Below, piece after piece: positions 33,876 through 41,696 of a stretch of 64,000 bases of DNA (positions within the stretch are counted from its first letter, which is position 1; each line of letters starts with the position of its first letter). The notes beneath the pieces were generated by a model. The model saw only the letters and a list, made by a program, of their open reading frames with translations. It had not been told where the DNA came from and did not search any database. This DNA is from Streptomyces glaucescens (GTDB lineage Bacteria; Actinomycetota; Actinomycetes; Streptomycetales; Streptomycetaceae), in assembly GCF_000761215.1 (NCBI RefSeq), contig NZ_CP009438.1, positions 4,853,501-4,917,500 on the forward strand, in the 5' to 3' direction. The translations under genes and the position numbers were made by a program.

Positions 33876-35141
33876 ATGCCCGTGGAACCCACCCAGGACC
33901 CCTTCGAGGACCGGCTCGGAGCCGCCCTGCGCCAGACCGGGGACACCTTCGACACCGACCGCCCCGCACTCGTCGCCGCGGGCCACACCCGCGGCCGCCG
34001 CATGCGCGTGCGGCGCCGGGCCGCGGTGTTCGGCGGCGCGGCGAGCCTCGCCCTGGTCGGCGTGGGCGCCACCCTGGTCCTGCCGGGGGCCGGGCAGGGC
34101 ACGGACGAGGAGCGCACCCGGTCCGCCGGCCGCACCGGCACGGCCGCCGTCGCGAGCGCCACCGCGGCGCCCACCCCCCTCACCGGCGAGGAGATGATCG
34201 CCACGCTCAGGTCGCTGCTCCCGGCCGGCAAGGTGACCGGGGCGACCGCACAGGGCACGAGCACCGGGACGCCGTACGCGAACGTGGTCTACGACGACGG
34301 CCAGGGCGCCGGCGCCGTCGCGGTCGGCCTCGGCCGCGTCGAGCCGGACAGCCAGAGCGCCCGCGAGATGACCACCTGCCCCGACAAGGCGGTGTTCCCG
34401 CACGACGCCTGCCGCACCACCCGGCTGGCGGACGGCTCCTTCCTGATGATCTTCCAGGGGTACGAGTATCCGGACCGGCGCGTGGACACCAAGCGCTGGC
34501 AGGCGGAACTCGTCACCCCCGAGGGCCGGCACATCAGCGTCAGCGAGTGGAACGCGGCGGCCGAGAAGGACGCCCCGGTCACCCGCCCCGAACCGCCGCT
34601 GACCCCGGCGGAACTCGGGAAGATCGCCACGGCCCCCGCATGGCGCGGCGCGGCCGACGCCATCCCAGTGGACCCGAAGGGCAAGCCCACGTCGGGCACC
34701 GACCTGCCCCCCGGCGCGGACGGCACCACCGTCGTGAAGACCCTCCGGAAGCTGATGCCGAAGGGGCTGAAGGTGGTCTCGGAGGGCGGTCAGGAGACCG
34801 AGTACGGATACGTGGTCGTCGACGACGGCCGGGGCGCCACCCTCGTCCAGATCAACGTCCAGCCCGACATGTCGGACGTCGCCGACCAGCTCTTCGGGCC
34901 CGAGGCGGAGACCCTGCCCGACGGCACGAAGGTCGCGGTCCGGCAGGGCCCCGGCGAGAAGGGCGGCGAAGGGGTCGTCATGTGGACCGTCGACACCCTG
35001 CGCCCCGACGGCCGCCGCGTCGTGATCAGCGCCTTCAACTCCGGCGCCCAGCACACCCCCGCGACCCGCGAGACCCCAGCGCTGACGATCGGCCAGCTCC
35101 GCGAGATCGCCCTCAGCGAGCAGTGGCTCACGCTGCTCTGA
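33876..35141 (+). CDS. Single-pass membrane partner of the ECF sigma factor, with duplicated external domain
   Basis: The 421-residue protein has a cytoplasmic N-terminal helix region (FEDRLGAALRQTGDTFDTDRPALVAAGHTRGRRM) and one membrane helix at about 48-68 (AAVFGGAASLALVGVGATLVL). The long exterior holds two copies of one domain: residues about 105-255 (EEMIATLRSLLPAGKVTG...YANVVYDDGQGAGAVAVGL) and about 285-420 (TTVVKTLRKLMPKGLKVV...YGYVVVDDGRGATLVQINV). The topology matches SigE-family partner proteins that may act as anti-sigma factors. The duplicated domain could sense an envelope signal. No zinc-binding HxxxCxxC anti-sigma motif is present. Confidence 0.75.
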   Translation: MPVEPTQDPFEDRLGAALRQTGDTFDTDRPALVAAGHTRGRRMRVRRRAAVFGGAASLALVGVGATLVLPGAGQGTDEERTRSAGRTGTAAVASATAAPTPLTGEEMIATLRSLLPAGKVTGATAQGTSTGTPYANVVYDDGQGAGAVAVGLGRVEPDSQSAREMTTCPDKAVFPHDACRTTRLADGSFLMIFQGYEYPDRRVDTKRWQAELVTPEGRHISVSEWNAAAEKDAPVTRPEPPLTPAELGKIATAPAWRGAADAIPVDPKGKPTSGTDLPPGADGTTVVKTLRKLMPKGLKVVSEGGQETEYGYVVVDDGRGATLVQINVQPDMSDVADQLFGPEAETLPDGTKVAVRQGPGEKGGEGVVMWTVDTLRPDGRRVVISAFNSGAQHTPATRETPALTIGQLREIALSEQWLTLL

Positions 35142-35223
35142 ATCCGTGAGGGGGCGGACCGCCCGGCCCGCGCCGGCCGACTATCCTCGTGGCTCTCCAC
35201 ACCTTCCCGGGGGCCCACCGACG

Positions 35224-35598
35224 ATGACCACACCACCACCGCCCTACGGTCACCGGCCGGCGCCCCCACCGGGCTTCGGCCCGCCCCCTCCTCAGTACGC
35301 GCCCCACCCGCCGCCCACCGGACCCGACTTCATGGCCGTCGACCGCCGCTGCTCCATAGTCGTCGACGCGGAGGGCGTGTCCTTCGAGATCAACGACGTG
35401 ACCGCCGAGTTCCCCTGGCCGGAGATCCGCAGCGTCCACTACCAGCCGAGCCCCTCGGGCAAGCACCTCATGATGGGCGTCATCCACCTGGACGGCCGCT
35501 TCTACGAGTGCGTCGTGGAAGCGAAGCCCCGCACGCGGCTGGGGGAGTGGCTGCCCCGGTTGCACGCGGTGCTGGGGTACTACCGGCCGATGGGCTGA
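35224..35598 (+). CDS. Hypothetical Pro-rich protein with PH-like domain (paralogue of the 25262 gene)
   Basis: This 124-residue protein has a Pro-rich N-terminus of about 36 residues. The following domain (DRRCSIVVDAEGVSFEINDVTAEFPWPEI..., HLDGRFYECVVEAKPRTRLGEWLPRLHAVLGYY) shares its spacing and key residues with the C-terminal half of the protein at 25262-25783. No signal peptide or catalytic motif is visible. A Pro-rich tail joined to a PH-like domain suggests a scaffold or membrane-surface role, but this is inference. The ATG at 35224 is the only convincing start. Confidence 0.7.
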   Translation: MTTPPPPYGHRPAPPPGFGPPPPQYAPHPPPTGPDFMAVDRRCSIVVDAEGVSFEINDVTAEFPWPEIRSVHYQPSPSGKHLMMGVIHLDGRFYECVVEAKPRTRLGEWLPRLHAVLGYYRPMG

Positions 35599-35798
35599 CG
35601 GTCGTCCTCGAAGGGCGCGGCGGGTGTCGGCCGTGCCACTCCCCGTACTCCTCCTCGCCGAAGCGCGGGCACCGGCCGAGGATGTGATCCGCGGACACCC
35701 GCGCCTCCACGAACGCCTCGAAGACGTCGTGCGGCGAGGCGTGTCCTGCTCGCGCTCGCCGCACGACGTCGATCAGATCGCGGACTCCGCCCCCCGGA

Positions 35799-37499
35799 CT
35801 ACGGCAGGGCGTGCACGTGCGGGCCCACCGCGTTCGACCAGGCGTTGCCGGCCGTCGCGTCCCAGTTGGTGGACCAGGTCATCGCGCCGCGCAGGTCGGG
35901 GTAGGTCCGCGGGGGCTTGAAGGAGCCGCAGTTGGTGGCCTTGGTGAGGCAGTCCAGTGCCGCGTTGACGACCGAGGGGGCCACGTAGCCGCTGCCCGCT
36001 CCCCGGGTGGAGGCCGGGACGCCGAGGCCGACCTGGGACGGGGCGAGGCCGTTCTCCAGCTGGATGCAGGCGAGGGCGGTGAGGAAGTCCACCGAGCCCT
36101 GGCTGTAGACCTTGCCGTCGCAGCCGAGCATGGAACCGCTGTTGTAGTACTGCATGTTGACGACGGTGAGGATGTCCTTGATGTTCAGGGCCGTCTGGAA
36201 GTAGGAGTTCGACGTCGACTGCATGTCGATGGTCTGCGGGGCCATCGTGATGATCAGGGAGGGGCCCGCCTTCGCGGACAGGGACCGCAGCGCCTGGGTC
36301 ATGTACGTCGCGTTGAGGCCGTTCTCCAGGTCGATGTCGACGCCGTCGAAGCCGTACGTCTGCATCAGGGAGTGCACCGAGTTCGCGAAGTTGGCGGCCG
36401 ACGTGGCGTCGTTCACCGCGACCCGCCCGAGTTCGCCGCCCACCGAGATGATGACCTTCTTGCCGGCCGCCTGCTTGGCCTTGATGTCGGCCTTGAACTG
36501 GTCGACGGTGTACCCGCCGAGTCCGGCCGAGTCCAGGTTGAAGGTCACCGCGCCCGGCGTGCTCGTCGCGTCGGCGAAGGCTACGGCGATGATGTCGTAC
36601 TGGGCCTGCACGTCGGAGAGCCGCTGGACGGCCGCCCCGTTGTTGAAGTTCTGCCAGTAGCCGGTCACCGCGTGCTTGGGCAGGGAGCCGCCGCCGCCCC
36701 CGCCGGCCGGTGCGGTCGTCGCGGTGACGGTCGCCGACTTGGGGGACTCACCCGCCGCGTTGGTCGCGGTGACCTGGAAGGAGTACGCCGTGGAGGCCGC
36801 GAGCCCGGTCACGGTGGCCGAGGTGCCGGTCACCGCGGTCGCCTTCGTGCCGTTGCGGTAGACGGTGTAACCGGTCGCGCCCGAGACCGTGTTCCAGCTG
36901 AGCGAGACGGAGGAGGAGGTGGTGCCCGCGACGGACAGGCCGGCGGGGGCGCCGGGAACCGTCGGGGCCGGGCCGCCGCCTCCGCCGCCGTCCGGGCCGA
37001 GGACGGACACGTCGTCGACGTGGTAGGCCGCCTGGCCGTACCAGCCGTGGGTGTAGACCGTCACCGAGGTGGTGGACGCGCCGGTGGTGAAGGTGGTCGT
37101 CAGCTGCTTCCAGCCGGTGCTGCCGGGGGTCCACGTCGACACGTCGGTGGTGCCCGTGCCGGTCGCGCCGAGGTAGGCGTAGCCGCCCTGCACCCAGGCG
37201 CTGAGCGTGTACGTGGAGTCGGGCCGGACGGCGACCGTCTGGGTGCAGCGGGCGTTGTCCTGGCCGGCGGGGGTGGCCTTCAGCGCGGCCGTGCCGCCGT
37301 GCACGGGGGAGGAGACGGCCGTACCGCTGCCCGCCGAACAGGTCCAGTCGGCGAGGCCCGCCTCGAAGCCGGCGTTCCGCACGTTGTTGACGTCAGCGGC
37401 GGACGCCTGGGTGGCGGTGGTGAGGGAGAGGGCGAGGGCGGCGGTCGCGGCGCCCGACCAGAGGCGTATGCGCCTGCTGCGTCTGCGTACGGGGTCCAC
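35799..37499 (-). CDS. chiA: Secreted GH18 chitinase with CBM and fibronectin III domains
   Basis: The 566-residue enzyme is built as follows: a signal peptide (RRRSRRIRLWSGAATAALALSLTTATQASA), a CBM4/9-like carbohydrate-binding domain (VNNVRNAGFEAGLADWTC), a Gly linker, an FnIII domain (TVPGAPAGLSVAGTTSSSVSLSWNTV), a second Gly linker and a GH18 barrel. The catalytic DxxDxDxE motif is DGVDIDLE at residues 385-392, with Glu392 as acid/base. It hydrolyses chitin outside the cell. The GTG at 37499 has GGAGG 6 nt upstream. A DasR-type box 61 nt upstream predicts N-acetylglucosamine control. I use chiA by resemblance to the S. coelicolor gene of this architecture. Confidence 0.92.
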   Translation of the reverse strand: MDPVRRRSRRIRLWSGAATAALALSLTTATQASAADVNNVRNAGFEAGLADWTCSAGSGTAVSSPVHGGTAALKATPAGQDNARCTQTVAVRPDSTYTLSAWVQGGYAYLGATGTGTTDVSTWTPGSTGWKQLTTTFTTGASTTSVTVYTHGWYGQAAYHVDDVSVLGPDGGGGGGPAPTVPGAPAGLSVAGTTSSSVSLSWNTVSGATGYTVYRNGTKATAVTGTSATVTGLAASTAYSFQVTATNAAGESPKSATVTATTAPAGGGGGGSLPKHAVTGYWQNFNNGAAVQRLSDVQAQYDIIAVAFADATSTPGAVTFNLDSAGLGGYTVDQFKADIKAKQAAGKKVIISVGGELGRVAVNDATSAANFANSVHSLMQTYGFDGVDIDLENGLNATYMTQALRSLSAKAGPSLIITMAPQTIDMQSTSNSYFQTALNIKDILTVVNMQYYNSGSMLGCDGKVYSQGSVDFLTALACIQLENGLAPSQVGLGVPASTRGAGSGYVAPSVVNAALDCLTKATNCGSFKPPRTYPDLRGAMTWSTNWDATAGNAWSNAVGPHVHALP

Positions 37500-37559
37500 T
37501 GGGGCCTCCGGTGGGGAGTGGGGTCGTTCCGGACGACGGTGGCCACCGCTGGCCACCAA

Positions 37560-37575
37560 GTTGGTCCAGACCAAT
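37560..37575. promoter_or_regulatory. DasR-responsive element (dre-like) upstream of the chitinase
   Basis: GTTGGTC-CA-GACCAAT contains the palindromic core TGGTC-NN-GACCA of the Streptomyces DasR site (consensus ACTGGTCTAGACCAGT, 12 of 16 matches by eye). It lies 61 nt upstream of the chitinase start. The repeated TGGCCACC pair just downstream (37540-37557) may mark the promoter. DasR is released by glucosamine-6-phosphate, so this would couple chitinase expression to GlcNAc supply. Confidence 0.7.
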
Positions 37576-37764
37576 TGAGTTGTCAAGGGGCGGGCGCGAG
37601 ACGGCCGCAGGGGCACGCCGGCACGGCCGCTCGGACGGGCGGCGACGGGGACCTCCGGTCCCGGTTCACCCGATGGGTGCGGCTTCGCGCGACAGCCTGT
37701 CCACCGTGCCCGGATTTGACGGGACTTGCGCGCTGGCAGTTGTCCGCGAGCTAGACAAACGCTG

Positions 37765-37793
37765 TTCTCCGGTCACATGGCCGTGGATACAGT
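37765..37793 (+). promoter_or_regulatory. Candidate promoter of the Tad cluster
   Basis: TTCTCC (37765-37770) and TACAGT (37788-37793) lie 17 nt apart, 84 nt upstream of the first Tad-cluster gene. The rest of the 377-nt gap between the divergent chitinase and pilus genes shows no gene. Confidence 0.35.
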
Positions 37794-37876
37794 GCTGAGG
37801 TAGTCACGCAATGAAGTCACCTCGGTGCGACGGAGTAGCCCCGGCGGACCGACCGGCGTGAGACGGGGAGCTGCGC

Positions 37877-38731
37877 GTGCCAACTGCCATTGCCGTGACC
37901 AGCGCCGACCTGGCGCTGCCACCGCAGGACGAACGGACGCTGCCCGCGACCGTCCTGAAGGACCTCGACCGGCGTCCCCTGGACCAGGTCCTCGCCGAGG
38001 TGACGGCCGTCCTGGAGGCCCACGGCCACCTCGTCGTCGTCCACTCCGCGGCCGTCCCCGCCGCCGTCGAGCGCCGGCTGCGCACCGTCCGCTCCCTGCT
38101 CGAGACCGACCGGATCGCCCTGCTCACTCCCGCTCTGCCGCCGCTCGGCGTCGCCGTCCTCGCCCGCCAGTTACGCCAGCTCGCCTCCTGCGACCTCGGC
38201 CCCGGCGTCCTCGCCTGCGCGGGCCGGCTGCTCACCCACTACCTCCACGCCGGCGCCCTGCTCGGCTCGGTCGCCCGCCTCGACCGCATCCCCGTCGACC
38301 TCAAGGCGCACGCCAAGTCCTGGCTGCCCAGCAGCCAGTTCGCCGTCGTGGCGCACCCGCAGCCCCAGCTCGTGCGGCTCGGCCCCGGCGCCTCCCTCAC
38401 CGGCCCCGAGTTCGCCACCTGGATGCTCACCGCCAAGGGCCAGCTCCAGTCCGACTGGATCACCGGCACCCTCGGCCCGTCCTGGAAGGTCCAGGGCCTG
38501 CGCGAGACGGCACTGCCCGCCGAGTCCGCCGCCTGGTGGGGGACCGGCAAACTGATCGAGTTCTGCTCCTACTTGCCCGACCTGTCCGTCCTCTACCAGC
38601 TCGTCGGCTCGGTGCGGCAGACCGTCTGCCACTGGTGCGGCATGGACGTCATCGGCGACCGCTGTGTCTTCTGCTCGGCGACCGCCCCCGCACCCCCACC
38701 CGAACGGCACCACCAGCCCACCGCCGGGTGA
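37877..38731 (+). CDS. Conserved hypothetical protein leading the Tad cluster, with C-terminal zinc ribbon
   Basis: The 284-residue soluble protein has an N-terminal alpha/beta region (VTSADLALPPQDERTLPATVLKDLDRRPLDQVLAEVTAVLEAHGHLVVVHSAAVPAAVERRLRTV), a helical middle and a C-terminal four-cysteine zinc ribbon (CHWCGMDVIGDRCVFC). It lacks a signal peptide or membrane helix. I recognise no enzyme family. Its place directly before cpaB, on the same strand, makes a role in pilus assembly or its control plausible. The GTG at 37877 has GGGGAG 6 nt upstream. Confidence 0.7.
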   Translation: MPTAIAVTSADLALPPQDERTLPATVLKDLDRRPLDQVLAEVTAVLEAHGHLVVVHSAAVPAAVERRLRTVRSLLETDRIALLTPALPPLGVAVLARQLRQLASCDLGPGVLACAGRLLTHYLHAGALLGSVARLDRIPVDLKAHAKSWLPSSQFAVVAHPQPQLVRLGPGASLTGPEFATWMLTAKGQLQSDWITGTLGPSWKVQGLRETALPAESAAWWGTGKLIEFCSYLPDLSVLYQLVGSVRQTVCHWCGMDVIGDRCVFCSATAPAPPPERHHQPTAG

Positions 38732-38873
38732 GCACCCGCAGCCACCCACCGCACCCGAACAGCGCCGGGAAGCCCCGACCGCCCCCGACCAGCCCCGAAA
38801 AGCCCCCACCGTCCCCCGACGAGCACCCGAGAAGCCCCGACCGCCACCCCCCCCCGATGAGGTCCCCCGCGTC
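38732..38873. repeat. C-rich repetitive spacer before cpaB
   Basis: This 142-nt stretch repeats AGCCCCGACC-like units and ends in a run of nine C residues. The cpaB frame stays open through it and would encode a Pro-rich leader (TAPEQRREAPTAPDQPRKAP), so an N-terminally extended CpaB cannot be excluded. No start with a ribosome site was seen in that extension. Confidence 0.6.
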
Positions 38874-39581
38874 ATGAACTCCCGTCAGCGCCGCGGCGTG
38901 ATACTGCTCCTCCTGTCCGTCCTGTGCGCCCTGGGCGCGTTCGCGGGCGTCCTCTCCGTCGTCAACGACGTGAAGTCCAAGGTCGGCCCCGAGGTCACGG
39001 CGTACCGCCTGAGGGCGGAGGTGGAGCCCTACACCCCGCTGACCGCCGCCCAGTTCGAGAAGATCTCGATGCCGGAACGGTGGCTGTCGCCCACCGCGGT
39101 CCGCGACCTCGCGGAGATCCGGGGCAAGATCGCCGTCACCACCCTCCGGCCCGGCTCCCTGCTCCAAACCGACATGATCGTGGAGCGGCCCGCCCTCCAG
39201 CCGGGCGAGCAGGAGGTCGCGATCCTGATCGACGCGGCGACCGGCGTCGCCGGGAAGATCACCGCCGGTGCCCGGGTGAACGTCTACGCCACCTTCGAGG
39301 GCGAACGCGAGGGCGCCCCCGACCAGTCCAAGATCATCGTGACCAACGCCCGGGTCCTCGACGTGGGTGAGCTGACCGCGCTGAAGCCCGACGAGAACGA
39401 CCGCGGCCGGGAGCCCACCGACGCCGTCCCGATCACCTTCGCCCTCTCCGCCCTGGACGCCCAGCGCATCACCTACGCCGAGTCCTTCGCCGAGCGGGTC
39501 CGGCTCGCCCTGGTCGCGCCCGGCGGCGACTCCGCGGTCCCCGACGAGGACCGGACGTACGAACTCGCGAAGGACAAGTGA
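38874..39581 (+). CDS. cpaB: CpaB/RcpC-like pilus assembly protein (SAF domain)
   Basis: The 235-residue protein has one N-terminal membrane helix (RGVILLLLSVLCALGAFAGVLSVV). A SAF-type domain follows (VEPYTPLTAAQFEKISMPERWLSPTAVRDLAEIRGKIAVTTLRPGSLLQTDMI) and then the RcpC/CpaB domain (AILIDAATGVAGKITAGARVNVYATFEGE, PITFALSALDAQRITYAESFAERVRLALV). In Gram-negative Tad systems CpaB helps the secretin. Streptomyces lacks an outer membrane, so here it probably acts in the wall. It lies 9 nt upstream of cpaE. Confidence 0.88.
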   Translation: MNSRQRRGVILLLLSVLCALGAFAGVLSVVNDVKSKVGPEVTAYRLRAEVEPYTPLTAAQFEKISMPERWLSPTAVRDLAEIRGKIAVTTLRPGSLLQTDMIVERPALQPGEQEVAILIDAATGVAGKITAGARVNVYATFEGEREGAPDQSKIIVTNARVLDVGELTALKPDENDRGREPTDAVPITFALSALDAQRITYAESFAERVRLALVAPGGDSAVPDEDRTYELAKDK

Positions 39582-39590
39582 GAGGCCCGC

Positions 39591-40847
39591 ATGCCCACCA
39601 GGATCCTGCCGGCGGTCGGTGACGCGGACGCGGCCCGCTCCGTGACGACCCTGCTCAGCCAGCTCCCGGACGCCGAGCCCGTCCCGCCGGTGGCGGACTC
39701 CACCCAGCTCGTCGACACCCTCGCCCGGCACGCCGCCGAATCCGTCGACGAACTCCCCGAGGTCGTCGTCGTGCACGAGCGGATCGGACCCGTGCCCGCC
39801 CTGGAACTGATCCGCGAGGTCGCCCTGCGCTTCCCCGCGGTCGGCGTCATCCTCGTCACCTCCGACGCGAGCCCCGGCCTCTTCCAGGCGGCCATGGACT
39901 GCGGCGCCCGCGGCCTGGTCACCCTCCCGCTCGGCTACGAGGAACTCGCCAGCCGCGTCCAGGCGGTCTCCCAGTGGTCCACCGGCGTACGCCGCCACCT
40001 CGGCCACGGCGGTGACGTGTTCACCGGCGCCGGCGGCACGGTCGTCACCGTCAGCGGGGCCAAGGGCGGCGTCGGCGCCACGGTCACCGCCGTCCAGCTG
40101 GCACTCGCCGCCCAGGCATCCGGGCGCGCCACCGCCCTGCTCGACATGGACCTCCAGACCGGGGACATCGCCTCCTACCTCGACGTCCAGTTCCGCCGCT
40201 CGGTCGTGGACCTCTCCGCCATCACCGACATCTCGCCGCGCGTCCTCGCCGACGCCGTCTTCCGCCACGACAGCGGCCTCGCCCTGCTGCTCGCCCCCGG
40301 CGAGGGCGAACGCGGCGAGGAGGTGACCGACCGCGCCGCCCGGCAGATCGTCAGCGCCCTGCGCTCCCGCTACGAGACGGTCGTCGTCGACTGCGGCGCC
40401 CAGCTCACCGGGGCCGGCGCGGCGGCCGTCGAGATGGCCGACACCGCCCTGCTGGTCACCACCCCCGACGTGATCGCCGTACGCGGCGCCAAACGCACGG
40501 TGCGCATGTGGGACCGGCTCCAGATCCGCAAGGCGGAGGAGACCACGATCGTCGTCAACCGGCACACGCGCGCCGCCGAGATCCAGCCCGCGCTGGTCCG
40601 CAGGATCACCGGCACGGCGGTGGCCGCCACCACCGTCCCCGCCCATTTCAAGGAACTCCAGGCCGCCGTGGACGCGGGCCGCCTGCACGAACTGGACAAC
40701 CGCAGCACCGTCAAACAGGCCCTGTGGGCCCTCGCGGGGGAACTCGGGCTGGTCAAGGCGGCACCCGGGGACCGCCGGGCGGGCGGCCGGCTGCGCGTCG
40801 ACCGGGGCGCGGTGAGCCTGCGCAGGCGCCGGGACTCGGGGGGCTGA
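39591..40847 (+). CDS. cpaE: CpaE/TadZ-like pilus localisation ATPase
   Basis: The 418-residue protein has an N-terminal receiver-like domain (residues about 1-125, LPEVVVVHERIGPVPALELIREVALRFPAVGVILVT) and a MinD/ParA-type ATPase. The latter has a deviant Walker A (VSGAKGGVGATVTAVQLALAA), the LLDMDLQTGDIASYL switch and VVVDCGAQLTGAGAAAVEMAD. TadZ/CpaE proteins place the Tad machine in the cell. In the filamentous host this could mark a hyphal or spore site. The last 35 residues are Arg/Gly-rich. The ATG at 39591 follows GAGAGG. Confidence 0.88.
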   Translation: MPTRILPAVGDADAARSVTTLLSQLPDAEPVPPVADSTQLVDTLARHAAESVDELPEVVVVHERIGPVPALELIREVALRFPAVGVILVTSDASPGLFQAAMDCGARGLVTLPLGYEELASRVQAVSQWSTGVRRHLGHGGDVFTGAGGTVVTVSGAKGGVGATVTAVQLALAAQASGRATALLDMDLQTGDIASYLDVQFRRSVVDLSAITDISPRVLADAVFRHDSGLALLLAPGEGERGEEVTDRAARQIVSALRSRYETVVVDCGAQLTGAGAAAVEMADTALLVTTPDVIAVRGAKRTVRMWDRLQIRKAEETTIVVNRHTRAAEIQPALVRRITGTAVAATTVPAHFKELQAAVDAGRLHELDNRSTVKQALWALAGELGLVKAAPGDRRAGGRLRVDRGAVSLRRRRDSGG

Positions 40848-40849
40848 CC

Positions 40850-41317
40850 ATGCGGCCCACCGGGTCACGGCACCCGCGTCACCGGGGCGGGGGACCGGCG
40901 GCAGCGGCGTCCGCTCCACCGCCCGGCCCGGCCGTGCGGCGGCGGGGAGCGGCGGACAGCGGCCAGGTCACCGTGGAGTTCCTCGGGATGACCCCGCTCA
41001 TCCTGCTCACGCTCGTGCTGCTGTGGCAGTTCGTGCTGCTGGGATACACCTACGTGCTCGCGGGTAACGCTGCCGACGAGGCGGTGCGGGCCGCCACCGA
41101 GGCGGGCCCGGGGGAGCGCCAGGGAGCCTGCGAGGCGGCGGGCCGGGACAAACTCCCCTCCGCCTGGCAGGGAGGAGCGCGAGTGAGCTGCTCGGGCGGG
41201 GGCGGCTACGTCACGGCCGACGTGACCCTGAGCGTGCCCGTCCTCTTCCCCGGCACGGTCGACTTCCCCTTCGAGGTGACGGGCCACGCGGGCGCCGTCG
41301 AGGAGGAGACGGACTGA
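40850..41317 (+). CDS. TadE-family pseudopilin
   Basis: The 155-residue protein has an Arg/Pro-rich N-terminus of about 36 residues, then the prepilin-like motif DSGQVTVEFLGMTPLILLTLVLLWQFVLLG (split here by role: GQ-xxx-E followed by a hydrophobic helix). A small exported domain follows with two pairs of cysteines (GACEAAG, VSCSG). TadE-like proteins are processed like prepilins and contribute to pilus initiation. It begins 2 nt after the cpaE stop and is followed after 1 nt by a second TadE-like gene. Confidence 0.82.
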   Translation: MRPTGSRHPRHRGGGPAAAASAPPPGPAVRRRGAADSGQVTVEFLGMTPLILLTLVLLWQFVLLGYTYVLAGNAADEAVRAATEAGPGERQGACEAAGRDKLPSAWQGGARVSCSGGGGYVTADVTLSVPVLFPGTVDFPFEVTGHAGAVEEETD

Positions 41318-41318
41318 G

Positions 41319-41696
41319 ATGCCGTACGACAGCAGAGCCCGGGACCGCGGCCAGGTGGCGCTGGAATACCTCGGCTTCATCCCCGTCCTGGTCCTCGTCG
41401 CGCTGGCCGGGGTCCAGCTCGGGCTGATCGCCTACGCCGCCCAGCAGGCCGGCACCGCGGCCCGCGCCGGGGCCCGCAGCGCCTCCCTCGGCGGGCCCTA
41501 CGCCGCCGACTGCCGGGCCGCGGTCAGCGGGTGGCTGGCCGACGCGACGTCCTGCGCCGGCGGCGGAGGAGGCGACGAGGTGGAGGTCACCGCGACCGTC
41601 GGCATCCCCTCCGTCGTGCCCGGCTGGGACTTCGGCGACGCCCGCAAGTCCGCCACCATGCCCCGCGACCACGCACCGAGGAGCACGGAACCATGA
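41319..41696 (+). CDS. TadE/TadF-like pseudopilin
   Basis: This 125-residue protein has a short positive N-terminus, the motif RGQVALEYLGFIPVLVLVAL (GQ-xxx-E, as in the neighbouring TadE protein and the Flp pilin) and a small external domain with two cysteines (YAADCRAAVSGWLADATSC). It overlaps cpaF by ATGA, so it is translationally coupled to the assembly ATPase. It is probably a minor pilin. Confidence 0.82.
   Translation: MPYDSRARDRGQVALEYLGFIPVLVLVALAGVQLGLIAYAAQQAGTAARAGARSASLGGPYAADCRAAVSGWLADATSCAGGGGGDEVEVTATVGIPSVVPGWDFGDARKSATMPRDHAPRSTEP

Noticed and set aside
35640..35785. Minus-strand frame encoding RARAGHASPHDVFEAFVEARV, reminiscent of the start of SseB-like proteins
   Set aside because: Similarity is limited to about 25 residues, no start with a ribosome site is visible and the frame runs into a shadow of the neighbouring gene. 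It could be a gene fragment, but this is not firm enough to annotate.
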